Shown here piece by piece: positions 27,399 through 37,922 of a stretch of 44,412 bases of DNA. The stretch spans positions 2,501-46,912 of the forward strand of contig SEYW01000002.1 of NCBI GenBank assembly GCA_004168015.1, given 5' to 3'. Origin of the DNA: Methylolobus aquaticus. Lineage in GTDB: Bacteria > Pseudomonadota > Gammaproteobacteria > Methylococcales > Methylococcaceae. Both the position numbers and the translations under genes were made by a program. Position 1 is the stretch's first letter; the number at the start of each line of letters is the position of its first letter. Under the pieces are notes generated by a model that searched no databases, was not told where the DNA came from, and saw only the letters and a list, made by a program, of their open reading frames with translations.

Positions 27399-30300
27399 GT
27401 GGCAATCCACCCGCCCACCAGCCGTTTCACACTACCCCTCTGGGTGATCCTCATCCTGTTTGCCGTCTTCGTTGGCTGCTTTCAGCTCTACGTGCAGGCC
27501 GAGAAGGAGATCGATCACGTCAACGACTTGCGCCACTGGTCTCTGCAGCTTTCCAACGAGTTGCGTCACGCATCGGACGATCTGACGCGGTTAGCGCGCA
27601 GTTATGTGATTACGGGCCAGCCCGCCTACAAGACCGCCTATCAGAAGATTCTGTTCAGTCGGGACGGCAGGCTCCCACCAACCGTCGGTGATCCAAACTC
27701 CGACCCGCATCGGGTCGGACAGATTGGGAGGACGTCGGATGCCGACCGGCGGGTACCGATGCCCTTATTGGATCGGCTCCGCCAGGTCGGACTGAGCGTC
27801 GACGAAGTGCTAAAGCTCCAAGACGCCAAAATCAAATCGGATGCGCTCGCCGCGATGGAAGGCGAAGCGATGCGGCTTGCCGAGACGATCGGGAGTGACG
27901 CCGACGCCAAGCACGTTCTGGCCCGGTCCATGTTGTTTGGCGAGTCCTATGAGCGTGCCAGGGCGGCGATCATGGGGCCCATCAGCGAGTTCCACGAGCA
28001 CCTGGAAACCCGCACATCGAACATAGTGCAGGCGTCGATGGAGCGCGCTTTGTCCATGCGGTATCTGGTTATCGCGTTTGGTCTGGTTCTGGTGGTGGTC
28101 GTATGGTTGAGCTACCGGCGACTGCGGCGAACGTTGGGCGGTTCGGTCGACGCGGTTCACGCATTGATCGCGAAAATTCGGGTCGGGGATTTTTCGGCGA
28201 GCGATACAGTCGGGGACGTCGCTGCCGACACTGTTCTGGGCTGGCTTTCCGAGACGCATCGTGCGCTCGGGCATCTCGAGGCCGAACGGCGGGCCGCGGA
28301 GGGGAAACTGCAGCAAGCCGTGACGCGGTACGAGAAAATGCTCGGTACGACGAGCGATGGCTTCTGGCTGGTCGATGAGACGACCGGCCAGCTACTCGAT
28401 GTGAATGAGGCAGCGGAGCGGATGAGCGGCTATCGCCGCGAGGAGTTGCTGGCGATGCGGATCGTCGACCTCGACGTCGACCATTCCAGTCGCGCTGTCG
28501 TCGATCGTAGCAGCGCGATCATCGGGGAAGGCGGTCAGTTGTTCGAAACCCGTCACCGACGCCGCGACGGCTCCATTATCGACGTTGAAGTCAGCGCGAC
28601 CTATGACCCCGACACGCATACCTTCATTTCGTTTCTGCGCGGCATCACCGAGCGCAAGGCTGCCGAGGCGGCTCTCCGGGATCGCGTGGCGCTGCGGGAA
28701 CAGTTGCAGAGCATCGCCAACGCCGTGCCTGGCGTCGTCTATGCGTTCGAGATCACCCCGGACGGAAAGGCGCGATTGCCCTACGCGAGTCCGAAGCTCA
28801 TCGACGTCTTCGGCATCTCGCCGGAGATCGCCGCAAGCAGCGCAGATCCGCTGTTCGCGCTGATCCATGCCGATGACGTCGAAGGTGTCCAAGCCAGCAT
28901 TGCCGAATCGGCGCGATCGTTGACCCCGTGGTCTGCGGAATGGCGGACCCGTCATCCCGAGAAGGGATGGATTTGGATCGAAGCAGTCTCGACGCCCACG
29001 GCTCAGCCTGATGGCTCTGTCTTGTGGCATGGGTTCATGCACGACGTGACCGCGCGCAGGGCGGCCGACGAAGCGGCGCGTCGGGAACGGGAATTTCGGG
29101 AGACGCTGATCGAATCGATTCCCGGCGTCTTCTACGCGCTCGACGCCACAGGCCGCTTTCTGTTCTGGAACGGAGAAATCGAGCGGGTCAGCGAACGCAG
29201 TGCGCACTAATTCCAAGGGCTTAACGCGCTCGCGTTGTTTGACGGCACTGACGCCGCGCGAGTGGGAGAGCGTATCCGGGAAGTGTTCGAAAGCGGCCGG
29301 AGCACGGTGGAGGCAGAACTCGTGGCAAAAGGCGGTCGTCGCACCCCCTATTTCTTCACGGGTATCCGTGTCGAGCAGGCTGGCCAGCCGATTCTGATCG
29401 GCACCGGCATCGACATCAGCGAGCGCAAGCGGGCGGAGCAGGAACTGGAGCGCTATCGCTATCACCTCGAAGAACTGGTCCGGGCCCGGACAACGGAGCT
29501 CGAGGAACTCAATCGCCGACTCAGCATGAGCGATCAGCGCCTCAGCGCCATGTTCGCCATGAGCCAGCAAGCGGCCGAGATGTCGGAGGCGGAACTGTTG
29601 CGGCACGGGATCGACGAGGCGGTACGACTGACCGGCAGTGCGATCGGCTACCTGCATTTCCTCAGCGAGGATCAGGAAACCATTCGCCTGATTACCTGGT
29701 CGTCGAGCACGATGCAGGTCTGCACCGCCGCCTTCGATGACCACTACCCGGTCAGCCGAGCAGGCGTTTGGGCCGATACGGTTCGCGTCAAGAAACCCGT
29801 GATTCAAAATGACTACGAGAGTCTGCCGCATCGGCGCGGCTACCCCGAGGGGCATGCGAAGATGTTCCGTCATCTGGGGGTTCCCGTTCTCGAGCACGGA
29901 CGGGTTTGCATGTTGATCGGCGTCGGCAACAAACCCAGTGACTACGATGAGTCCGATGTGCGCGAACTGCAGTTGATCGGTAACGATCTCTGGCGCATTT
30001 ACACCCGTCGTCGGGCCGAAATCCTGCTGGAGGAAGCCAAGATCGAGGCCGAGGCCGCCAATCGGGCAAAGAGTGCCTTTCTGGCCAATATGAGTCACGA
30101 GATCCGCACGCCGATGAACGCGATTCTCGGGCTCGGTTCGTTGCTGCGGCTGGATCCGTTGACGCCAACTCAAGCCGACCGGCTGGGAAAGATCGAGACC
30201 GCGGCGAACCACCTGATGAGTTTGCTGAACGACATCCTCGACCTTTCCAAGATCGAGGCCGAGCGGCTGGTGCTGGAAGACATGGATTTTGCGCTGGCCG

Positions 30301-31613
30301 GGGTCATGGAGCAGACGCGGGCGCTGATTGCCGAAGCGGCGCGCGCCAAGGGGTTGATGGTGACGATCGAAGGTGAAGCCCTGCCGCTCAGAGTGCGGGG
30401 TGATCCGACCCGGCTGCGCCAGGTCCTGCTGAACTACGCCGGGAACGCGGTCAAGTTCACGGAGCGCGGCTCGATCGTACTGCGTGCGCGACTGCTGGAA
30501 CAGACCGCTGCCGATGTGCTCGTTCGGTTTGAGGTAGTGGATACCGGGCCGGGCGTCGATCCGGCCCAGGCCGACCGATTGTTCGACGCTTTCGAGCAGG
30601 CCGATACGTCCACGACGCGTCGCCACGGGGGGACCGGGCTTGGCTTGGCCATCACGCGGCGCCTGGCGGCTTTGATGGGTGGCGAGACGGGTGTCGACAG
30701 CGTGCCTGGGCAAGGCAGCACGTTCTGGTTGACTGCGCGCCTAGAGCGAGCGCGGGACGCGGCAGCCACGGAGTCGGTTGTCTTGGAATCGCCTTCGGCC
30801 TTCGAGGATTCCTCCGTGTTGGGTTATGGCGGTGCCCGCATCCTGCTGGCCGAGGACAATCCGCTGAACCGCGAGGTCGTTCTTGCACTGCTGCAGCAAA
30901 GCAATCTCGTCGTCGATGTCGCCGAAAACGGCGCCCTGGCCTTCGAGCAGGCGCGAACGTGGCGCTACGACCTGATCCTGATGGACATGCAGATGCCGGT
31001 CATGGATGGTCTCGAGGCGTGCCGCCGCATCCGCCGGTTACCGGAATATGCAAGCGTTCCGATTCTGGCGCTGACTGCCAATGCCTTCGGTGAGGACCGT
31101 GTTGCTTGCCTCGCTGCCGGCATGAATGAACATCTGGTCAAGCCGGTCTCGCCGGAAGCACTGCATGCCGCATTGCGGCGATGGCTGCCGTCGACGCGGT
31201 TCGCTGGACCGCACAACTCCGGTCTCGCGGCCGTTGGAGGTGCCGCGCCCGGGGCCGTGCTGGCGCTACCGGAGATCGAAGGCCTCGACACGGATCTTGG
31301 CTTGCAATACTCCGGTCAACGAATTGCCCGATACTGCCGTGTGCTGCGATGGTTCGCCAGCGAACACCCGGCCGTCGCCGCGAGCCTGAAAGATGCCGCC
31401 GACGGCGGTGACTTCGAGGCTGCGCGGCAGATTGCGCATCAGCTCAAGGGCAGTGCCGGTGCAGTAGGAGCGACCGCCCTGCAAGCGCTTGCCGCCGACC
31501 TGGAAGTGGCCGCGAAGCGGGGCGCGTCACCGGCGGAAATCCAGTTTTGCGCGGAAGCCGTTGTCCGCTGTTATGCGACGTTGGCCGAGGCCATCCGGGA
31601 TGCCGGGATTTAG
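27399..31613 (+). pseudogene. Large membrane hybrid sensor kinase, interrupted by in-frame TAA
   Basis: One continuous reading frame of 1404 codons apart from a TAA at 29208-29210. From the GTG start: transmembrane helix (about residues 11-29), periplasmic sensor of about 180 residues, second helix (about 218-236), linker, PAS (from about 315), PAS (from about 435), PAS (from about 568, broken by the stop), a GAF domain (about 29590-29990), HisKA with the phospho-accepting His in [10 protein letters not shown] (codon at 30096), an HATPase with N and G boxes, a receiver with Asp at codon 30984 (LILMDMQMP), and an Hpt domain with His at codon 31437 ([10 protein letters not shown]). Homology runs through the stop without frame change: [22 protein letters not shown] fits a PAS helix, and TAA would be GAA or CAA by one substitution. 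No good ribosome binding site precedes the downstream TTG at 29235. The protein is thus probably split into a 603-residue sensor half and a non-translated kinase half, unless the stop is a sequencing error or read through. Confidence 0.82.
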
Positions 31614-31793
31614 GTCTGCCTTGCATCGATCATCATCCGCTGGCACGCCCGACGGGCGCCTGCGGACACTGATGCCTGCCGCGATCGGGCAGTAACCCAG
31701 CCTGACCGTGGGTGGAGCGAAAGCCCCATGGGTGCCAGATGCCTCGCCGGTCAGCCAGTTTGCGCTTTCGGTAGTCGAAACGGGAGGTATTGC

Positions 31794-32888
31794 ATGAAAC
31801 CCAGGGTCGCGATCGCCTGCCAGGGGGGCGGCAGCCAAACTGCCTTTACCGCTGGCGTTTTCAAGGCGTTGTTCGAAAGTCGCGTGCAGGAGCACTTCAA
31901 CATCGTCAGCCTGAGCGGTACGTCGGGTGGCGCGTTGTGTGCGTTTCTGATCTGGTATGCGCTCAAAAAAGGGGAAACGCCGGTCTGGAGGCGGCTGATT
32001 GACTTCTGGGAAGACAATGCCGCTCAGGGCTATCAGGAGCAGTTTTTCAACGACTGCATCATCAAGACCCTGGAAATGGTCAGTCGGGGTCAGTTGCCGC
32101 AGTTCAATGTCAGCCCGGCTTCGCCTCTGTTGAAGGCCGCCTCCTCGGTGGTTAACCAGGGCATGCGCAGCCGCTTCACCGACCTGAAGGAATTGCTCGA
32201 AGCCCATGTCGATTTCGCCGAACTGGCCGCCTGGGGGGCGCAGACCGAGCCCCCGGTGTTGTTGCTGGGTGCCTGCAACATCCTCAGTGGCAAGTTGCAC
32301 AAGTTCAATTCCTATCGCGAGCCGATCCGTGTCGAGCATCTGCTGGCGTCGGCCTGTATCCCCAACCTCTTTCCCGCCGTCTCGATTGGTGACGAGGCCT
32401 ACTGGGACGGGCTGTTCTCCGACAACCCGCCGATCGATCGCCTGATCAAGGGCGACTTCGTCGGCAAGGACAACATTGCGCAGGAAATCTGGGTCATCAA
32501 GATCAATCCGACCGCGACCGACAAGATTCCTACCGAGCCCGACGACATACTCGACCGGCGCAATGAACTGGAAGGTAATGTCTCGCTGTTCCAGGGCCTG
32601 CGGCAGGTCGAGTACCTGAATGAACTCTTGTTGAAGGGGGCGTTCTGCCAGGACTTCCTGGCCCGGCTCGACATCGCGGCACCCGTCAAGTTACCGAAGT
32701 CGTTCCCGGACGATCCCGACCAGCCCTTCCACATACCGATGATCGAGATGTCGGAAGATCTGGTCGGGACACTCAACTACGAGAGCAAGCTGGACCGTTC
32801 GCCCGCGAACATCCGTCGTCTGATTGCGGACGGCGAGAAACAGGGGCGAAGCTTTCTCGAAAGCCGGCTGGCGAGCCTGGGCGCCTGA
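31794..32888 (+). CDS. Patatin-like phospholipase
   Basis: A 364-residue patatin-family lipid acyl hydrolase. The oxyanion motif is G11-G-G in ACQGGGSQTAFTAGV, the nucleophile elbow G42-T-S44-G-G, and the catalytic Asp D205 in AYWDGLFSDNPP. The dyad Ser-Asp is therefore complete. Usually such proteins cleave phospholipids or other acyl lipids. No signal peptide is present. Start ATG 31794 is chosen because CGGGAGGT lies 6 nt upstream; an in-frame start 66 bp earlier has no such site. It is separated from the sensor kinase by 180 bp and converges with the TetR gene. Confidence 0.88.
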   Translation: MKPRVAIACQGGGSQTAFTAGVFKALFESRVQEHFNIVSLSGTSGGALCAFLIWYALKKGETPVWRRLIDFWEDNAAQGYQEQFFNDCIIKTLEMVSRGQLPQFNVSPASPLLKAASSVVNQGMRSRFTDLKELLEAHVDFAELAAWGAQTEPPVLLLGACNILSGKLHKFNSYREPIRVEHLLASACIPNLFPAVSIGDEAYWDGLFSDNPPIDRLIKGDFVGKDNIAQEIWVIKINPTATDKIPTEPDDILDRRNELEGNVSLFQGLRQVEYLNELLLKGAFCQDFLARLDIAAPVKLPKSFPDDPDQPFHIPMIEMSEDLVGTLNYESKLDRSPANIRRLIADGEKQGRSFLESRLASLGA

Positions 32889-32918
32889 GACCGGCCCGGT
32901 TGCGGTGCGGCCTGCGCG

Positions 32919-33548
32919 TCAGGTCGCGCCGTAGGCCCGCATGAACAGCTCGACATTGGCCTGGACCAGCCGCGCATCCTCTTCCGGCGAGGGCTTGCCG
33001 AGCCCGAGCATCGCCCGTATGTGCGCCCCGCCGAGGAACAGCGACAGGAACTGATCGGCCGCTACCCGTGTGTCGTGGGGTCGCAAGGCCCCCGCGGCGA
33101 CGGCCTGATCGAGATAGTCCCGGACCCCGCCGATCAGCTTTTCGGGGCCTTGCCGAAAGAAGGCCGCGCAGGCCTCGTGCTGGATGCCGGCCGCGGCAAA
33201 CAGCACGCGGTGCCGGCCCATCACTTCATCTGCCCGCATCAACGCCAGAAACCGACGGCCGATCACGCTCAGCGTTGCAGCCGGTGCCCGCGGTTCCAGC
33301 GTCTCTCCGGCATCCAGATCGAACACGGTGTCGGTCCGTTGGCCGATGACTGCCTCGAACAGCGCGGCCTTGGTCGGAAAGTAGCTGTAGATCGTCATCT
33401 TCGAGACCCCGGACTCACGCGCGACCGCATCCATACTGGTGCGTTCGAAGCCCTGCTCGAGGAATTGCCGGGATGCCGCGTCGATGACCCGACGCATCCG
33501 CTCGGGGTCGCGGGGGCGGCCGGGGCGGCTCAGGGTGGGTTCCGTCAC
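32919..33548 (-). CDS. TetR-family repressor of the adjacent RND operon
   Basis: A 209-residue regulator. The N-terminal helix-turn-helix is typical: RRVIDAASRQFLEQGFERTSMDAVARESGVSKMTIYSYFPTKAALFEAVI. The C-terminal part binds an unknown ligand. The start is GTG at 33548; an ATG 75 bp further up would place the palindromic operator inside the coding region and adds residues outside the family. The gene is divergent from the lipoprotein MFP-RND-OMF operon, an acrR/mexL-like arrangement, so repression of both units from the shared region is expected. Confidence 0.88.
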   Translation of the reverse strand: MTEPTLSRPGRPRDPERMRRVIDAASRQFLEQGFERTSMDAVARESGVSKMTIYSYFPTKAALFEAVIGQRTDTVFDLDAGETLEPRAPAATLSVIGRRFLALMRADEVMGRHRVLFAAAGIQHEACAAFFRQGPEKLIGGVRDYLDQAVAAGALRPHDTRVAADQFLSLFLGGAHIRAMLGLGKPSPEEDARLVQANVELFMRAYGAT

Positions 33549-33553
33549 GATAC

Positions 33554-33581
33554 TTGACCGTATAGTAAAGTTATGTAGACT
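33554..33581 (+). promoter_or_regulatory. Candidate promoter of the RND efflux operon
   Basis: On the plus strand TTGACC (33554-33559) and TAGACT (33576-33581) are separated by 16 bp and resemble -35 and -10 elements. The -10 lies within the palindrome, so a bound repressor would block RNA polymerase. Confidence 0.4.
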
Positions 33582-33589
33582 TACTTTAC
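33565..33589. promoter_or_regulatory. Probable TetR operator
   Basis: A 25-bp near-palindrome with perfect 7-bp arms, GTAAAGT and ACTTTAC, in the 67-bp gap between the divergent regulator and efflux genes. Length and location fit a TetR-family operator. Confidence 0.6.
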
Positions 33590-33615
33590 CGACGAGTATA
33601 TTAAGTGGTGCGAAC

Positions 33616-34806
33616 ATGAGCAACCGGACCTTTCTCCACCGCGGCGTGGTTCACTCCGTGCCTGATCCATCCCGTCTGCGCTCCCGGCCGACCGCCGTAC
33701 TGGCCGTGGGTCTCCTGCTCGCGGCCGGGTGTTCGCCGCCACCCGAGCCACAGGTGCGGCCTCGGCCGGTCCGCGTCGCTCAGGTGCAGACGGCTGCGCT
33801 CGGCTCGAATGCCGGTTTTGCCGGCGAAGTCAGGACTCGGCGGGAGATCCAGCTGGCTTTCCGTATCGGCGGAAAGTTGGCGGTCCGGCGGGTCGAGGTC
33901 GGTGACCGGGTACGAAAGGGTCAGCTGATTGCGCAACTGGAGTCGGACGACGACCGTCTTGCGGTGCAGAGCCTGAAGGCGCAGCTCATCGCGGCGCAGG
34001 CCGAACGCGACTTTCTCCGCGCCGATCTGGAGCGCTTTCGGGAGTTGCTGCAACAGGCCGTCATCGCCCAGCCGGAGTGGGAGCGGCACGAGACGGCCTA
34101 CACCGCTGCACGCGAGCGGGTCGCAGCGCTGGAGGCGCAGCGGGCGCAGGCCGGCAACCGTCTCGCCTGTGCCGAACTGCGCGCCGAACGCGACGGCGTG
34201 ATCAGCGGACTCGCGGCCGAGGCCGGTGACGTCATCGCGCCGGGGCAGCCGGTCGCGGTGCTCGCGCAATTCGATCAGAAGGACATCGTGATCCAGGTGC
34301 CCGAGCAGCGTGTGCAGGGCTTGAAACCGGGTCTGGAGGTGGTCGCGAAACTCGGCGCGGACGGGCCACGCCCGCTCAAGGCGCGAATCCGGGAGATCGC
34401 GCCGGCTGCGGACCTTTTGACGCGGACCTACACGGTCAGGGCAGCGCTCGTCGAAGGACTCGATCAGGCCGCACTGGGCATGACGGCGACGCTGTGGTTG
34501 CCAGCGCCGAAACCGTCCGCAGCGCTGGCGATGCCGCTGTCCGCGCTCTTCACCACGCCTGCAGATCCCTCAGGGGCGCGGGTCTGGATTGTCGATCGCT
34601 CCAGCGCAACGGTCGCGACGCGGCGTGTGAGGCCCGGCGCGCCGCTCCCCGACGCGCGCATCGAGGTTTCGGGGTTGAGTCCCGGCGAGTGGGTCGTGAC
34701 GGCCGGGGTGCAGCGCCTTGCGGAGGGGCAGGTCGTCAACGTTCTGGAACCGGTTGCCGCCATCGCAGCCAATGATCTGACCCATCGCGAAGGGGCGCGC
34801 CCATGA
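33616..34806 (+). CDS. RND efflux periplasmic adaptor (membrane fusion) lipoprotein
   Basis: A 396-residue adaptor of the AcrA/MexA class. The export signal ends in a lipobox, L-A-A-G-C39, so the protein is anchored by lipid to the inner membrane. Then follow the lipoyl half-motif (GEVRTRREIQLAFRIGGKLAVRRVEVGDRVRKGQLIAQLES), a coiled-coil hairpin (SLKAQLIAAQAERDFLRADLERFRELLQQAVI...EAQRAQAGNRLACAEL), the second lipoyl half, and beta-barrel and membrane-proximal domains. It links the RND pump to the outer-membrane channel. The start at 33616 lies after the operator region. Its stop overlaps the pump gene start by 4 bp. Confidence 0.92.
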   Translation: MSNRTFLHRGVVHSVPDPSRLRSRPTAVLAVGLLLAAGCSPPPEPQVRPRPVRVAQVQTAALGSNAGFAGEVRTRREIQLAFRIGGKLAVRRVEVGDRVRKGQLIAQLESDDDRLAVQSLKAQLIAAQAERDFLRADLERFRELLQQAVIAQPEWERHETAYTAARERVAALEAQRAQAGNRLACAELRAERDGVISGLAAEAGDVIAPGQPVAVLAQFDQKDIVIQVPEQRVQGLKPGLEVVAKLGADGPRPLKARIREIAPAADLLTRTYTVRAALVEGLDQAALGMTATLWLPAPKPSAALAMPLSALFTTPADPSGARVWIVDRSSATVATRRVRPGAPLPDARIEVSGLSPGEWVVTAGVQRLAEGQVVNVLEPVAAIAANDLTHREGARP

Positions 34807-37800
34807 GCCAGTTCAACCTGAGTGCCTGGGCGTTGGACAATCGTGGCTTCACCGCCCTGCTGATGGCGCTGTTGATGATCGGCGGGGTGTTTGCCTACCT
34901 CGAGCTGGGGCAGGGCGAGGACCCGGAGTTCACGTTCCGGGTCATGGTCGTCAAGACGCTCTACCCCGGTGCGACGGCGCTGGAAGTCGAGCAGCAGGTG
35001 ACCGACCGTCTGGAGCGGAAAATCCAGGAGCTGCCAAATCTGGACTATCTGCGCAGCTATTCGAAGCCGGGCGAGTCGGTCATCTTCGTCACGCCGCGGG
35101 AAGATGTGCCCGCCGACACGATCCCGGGCCTGTGGTATCAGGTGCGCAAGAAGGTCGGCGATATCGCCATCGCGCTGCCGCCGGGTGTGCTGGGACCGTT
35201 CTTCAACGACGAGTTCGGCGACACCTACAGCGCGATCTACGCCATTTCCGGCGATGGCTATACCGACGCGGAACTCCGCGACTTCGCCGACGCTGTTCGC
35301 CGCCAGCTGCTGCGGGTCCCGGATGTCGAGAAGATCGACCTGATCGGCGTGCAGGACGAACAGATCCACGTCGAGTTCTCCGACAAGCAACTCGCCAAGC
35401 TCGGACTCGATCCGCTGGAGATCGGACAGGCGCTGCAGACGCGAAATGCGATGGCACCGGCCGGTGCCGTGCGCGACCCGCTGCGGGATCTGCCGATCCG
35501 CGTCACGGGTGCCTTCACGGCCGTGGATGAGATCGCGAACCTGGCCCTGCGGGTCGGTGGCAGCAGCTTCCGCGTCGGGGATATCGCCCGCGTTACGCGC
35601 GGCACCGTCGATCCGCCGGTGTTCAGGATGCGCTTCAACGCCAAGGACACCGTGGGGCTGGGCATCACGATGCGCCAGGGCGGCGACGTGCTAGCCCTGG
35701 GCGCGGCCTTGAAGGAGGCCGTGCGTCGCATCGAGGGCACGCTGCCGGTCGGCGTGGTCGTCGAGCAGGTCGCCGATCAGCCGCGGGTCGTCGAGCAGGC
35801 GATCGGCGGGTTTCTGCGCACCTTCGGCGAGGCGCTGGCGGCGGTGTTCCTGGTCAGCTTCCTGAGCCTGGGTTTTCGGGCCGGCTCGGTCGTCGCGCTG
35901 ACGGTTCCCCTGGTGCTGGCGGCGACGCTGCTGTGCATGTGGCTGTTCGGAATCCACTTGCACCGGATTTCGCTGGGGGCGCTGATTCTGGCGCTGGGTC
36001 TGTTGGTCGACGATGCGATGATCGCGATCGAGATGATGGCCCGTAAGCTCGAGGAAGGCTGGGAGCGCGTTCGCGCGGCAACGTATGCCTACGGTGTGAC
36101 CGCGCTGCCGATGCTCACCGGCACGCTGATCACCGTCGCCGGTTTCCTGCCGGTCGGGCTGGCCCGGTCCCAGGCGGGCGAGTACACGGTCGCGATTTTC
36201 CAGGTCGTCGCGATCGCCCTGACGCTGTCCTGGATCGGGGCGGTCATCTTCACGCCCTACCTCGGCTACTGGATACTCCGCGTGACGCCCGCCGCGAGCC
36301 ATGCCCCGGACGCGTTCGACACGCCATTCTACCGGCGCCTGCGACAGGCGGTGGACCGGTGCGTCGAACACCGCAAGGCGGTGCTGGTGGCGACCGCCGC
36401 GCTGTTCGTGCTGGGTGTCGCGGCGCTGCTGCGAGTGCCGCAGCAATTCTTTCCGCTGTCCGACCGGCCGGAACTGATGGTCGACCTGTGGTTGCCGGAG
36501 GGCACGGCGGTGGCCGAGACCGGCGCGGCGGCGCGTCGACTCGAGAGCCTGCTCACCGCCGATCCGGATGTCCTGCACACCAGCACCTACGTCGGGGGCG
36601 GCAGCCCGCGTTTCTTCCTGCTGATCACGCAGCAGCTGAACCACTCGAATCTGGCGCAGCTGGTCGTGATGACCCGTGACACCGTGGCGCGCGAGCGGGT
36701 CCGGCATCGCATTCAGCAGGCGTTCGCGACCGATTTCCCGGAAGTCCGGGGTCGTGCGATGCGCTTGGACGTCGGACCGCCGCTCGAATATCCGGTGGTG
36801 TTCCGCGTGTTCGGCGATGAGGCCGACGTTGTGCGCCGCATCGCCGACCGGGTCAGGGACGTGGTCCGGGCGAACCCCAACACCGTGGACGTCAACGACG
36901 ACTGGCACGAGCGGATTCCGGCCGTCCGCCTGGTGGTGGATCAGGACAAGGCGCGCGCACTCGGCGTCAGCTCCGTGGGCCTGTCGAATGCACTGCAGAG
37001 CCACTATGACGGCCTGCGGGTGGGCCAGTTCCGCGAAGGCGACGAGTTGCTCGACATCGTGTGGCGCGCACGGCCGGAGCAGCGCGTCGCGCTGCACGAG
37101 TTGCCGGAGGTTGCCGTGCCCACCGCGAACGGCCGCAGCGTGCCGGTCTCGCAGCTGGCGCGACTGGAGACGGTGTTCGAGGACGGTATACGCTGGCGCC
37201 GGAACCGCTTTCCGGCCATCTCGGTGCGCGCCGACATCGTCGACGGCAGCCTTGCGCCCGATGTCGCCGACCAGATCCTGCCGGACATCGACGCGATCCG
37301 GGCCGAATTGCCGCCGGGCTATGCCATCGAGGTTGGGGCCGCCAAGGAGAATGCGTGGCTTGCGCAGCGCTCGATCCTCGTCTGGATTCCGCTGGTCGCG
37401 GTCGTGACCCTGCTGTTGCTGATGGTGCAGTTGCGAAGCCTGTCGCGCAGCCTGCTGGTGCTGCTGACAGCCCCGCTCGGACTGATCGGCGCGGCCTTCG
37501 CATTGCTGTTGTTCGGCGCACCGCTCGGTTTCGTGGCGCTGCTCGGCATCATCGCGCTGGCGGGCATGATCATGCGGAACTCTGTGATCCTGGTCGAACA
37601 GATCGACCGCGACGAGCAGGCCGGCCGCGATACCTGGACGGCCATCGTCGAGGCGACCGTGCGCCGTTTCCGGCCGATCCTGTTGACGGCCGCGGCGGCG
37701 ATCCTGGCGATGGTGCCGCTATCGCAGAACGACTTCTTTGGCCCGCAGGCCATCGCGATCATGGGCGGCCTGACGGTGGCGACCGTGCTGACGGTGTTCT

Positions 37801-37922
37801 TCCTGCCCGCCCTTTACGCAGCCTGGTTCGACGCCCGGCGTCCGGACCAGCGCGACGATCCCGGGCCTGCCGCCGCGGCGTCCAGTCCGGCTGCGCCCAT
37901 GCCGGCCGGAGGTGTGCGATGA
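34803..37922 (+). CDS. RND efflux pump permease (HAE1-type)
   Basis: A 1039-residue proton-driven pump of the AcrB superfamily. It shows the N-terminal helix (SAWALDNRGFTALLMALLMIGGVFAYLELG), two large periplasmic loops, and the TM4 proton-relay motif LGLLVDDAMIAIEMM with paired Asp. The C-terminal half repeats the fold (SRSLLVLLTAPLGLIGAAFALLLFG, GIIALAGMIMRNSVILVEQ, FRPILLTAAAAILAMVPL). Substrate is unknown; drugs or other toxic hydrophobic compounds are usual. It overlaps the adaptor gene by 4 bp and the outer-membrane gene by 4 bp (ATGA both times). Confidence 0.95.
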   Translation: MSQFNLSAWALDNRGFTALLMALLMIGGVFAYLELGQGEDPEFTFRVMVVKTLYPGATALEVEQQVTDRLERKIQELPNLDYLRSYSKPGESVIFVTPREDVPADTIPGLWYQVRKKVGDIAIALPPGVLGPFFNDEFGDTYSAIYAISGDGYTDAELRDFADAVRRQLLRVPDVEKIDLIGVQDEQIHVEFSDKQLAKLGLDPLEIGQALQTRNAMAPAGAVRDPLRDLPIRVTGAFTAVDEIANLALRVGGSSFRVGDIARVTRGTVDPPVFRMRFNAKDTVGLGITMRQGGDVLALGAALKEAVRRIEGTLPVGVVVEQVADQPRVVEQAIGGFLRTFGEALAAVFLVSFLSLGFRAGSVVALTVPLVLAATLLCMWLFGIHLHRISLGALILALGLLVDDAMIAIEMMARKLEEGWERVRAATYAYGVTALPMLTGTLITVAGFLPVGLARSQAGEYTVAIFQVVAIALTLSWIGAVIFTPYLGYWILRVTPAASHAPDAFDTPFYRRLRQAVDRCVEHRKAVLVATAALFVLGVAALLRVPQQFFPLSDRPELMVDLWLPEGTAVAETGAAARRLESLLTADPDVLHTSTYVGGGSPRFFLLITQQLNHSNLAQLVVMTRDTVARERVRHRIQQAFATDFPEVRGRAMRLDVGPPLEYPVVFRVFGDEADVVRRIADRVRDVVRANPNTVDVNDDWHERIPAVRLVVDQDKARALGVSSVGLSNALQSHYDGLRVGQFREGDELLDIVWRARPEQRVALHELPEVAVPTANGRSVPVSQLARLETVFEDGIRWRRNRFPAISVRADIVDGSLAPDVADQILPDIDAIRAELPPGYAIEVGAAKENAWLAQRSILVWIPLVAVVTLLLLMVQLRSLSRSLLVLLTAPLGLIGAAFALLLFGAPLGFVALLGIIALAGMIMRNSVILVEQIDRDEQAGRDTWTAIVEATVRRFRPILLTAAAAILAMVPLSQNDFFGPQAIAIMGGLTVATVLTVFFLPALYAAWFDARRPDQRDDPGPAAAASSPAAPMPAGGVR

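Noticed and set aside
28392..30713. 773-codon open frame antisense to the sensor kinase
   Set aside because: It mirrors the GC-rich codon pattern of the kinase on the other strand and its translation shows no domain. The plus strand has clear PAS, GAF and HisKA domains.
27399..31613. Two separate adjacent kinase genes
   Set aside because: Both parts share one frame and one PAS domain spans the stop. The second part has no ribosome binding site, so a single broken gene is the simpler reading.
35691..37097. 468-codon open frame antisense to the RND pump, and the 329-codon frame opposite cydB (11327-12316)
   Set aside because: His/Arg/Gln-rich shadow translations opposite strongly conserved genes.
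37061..37918. Upstream extension of the outer-membrane channel gene into the pump gene
   Set aside because: The extension would overlap the pump by about 860 bp. The lipoprotein signal and ribosome binding site place the start at 37919.
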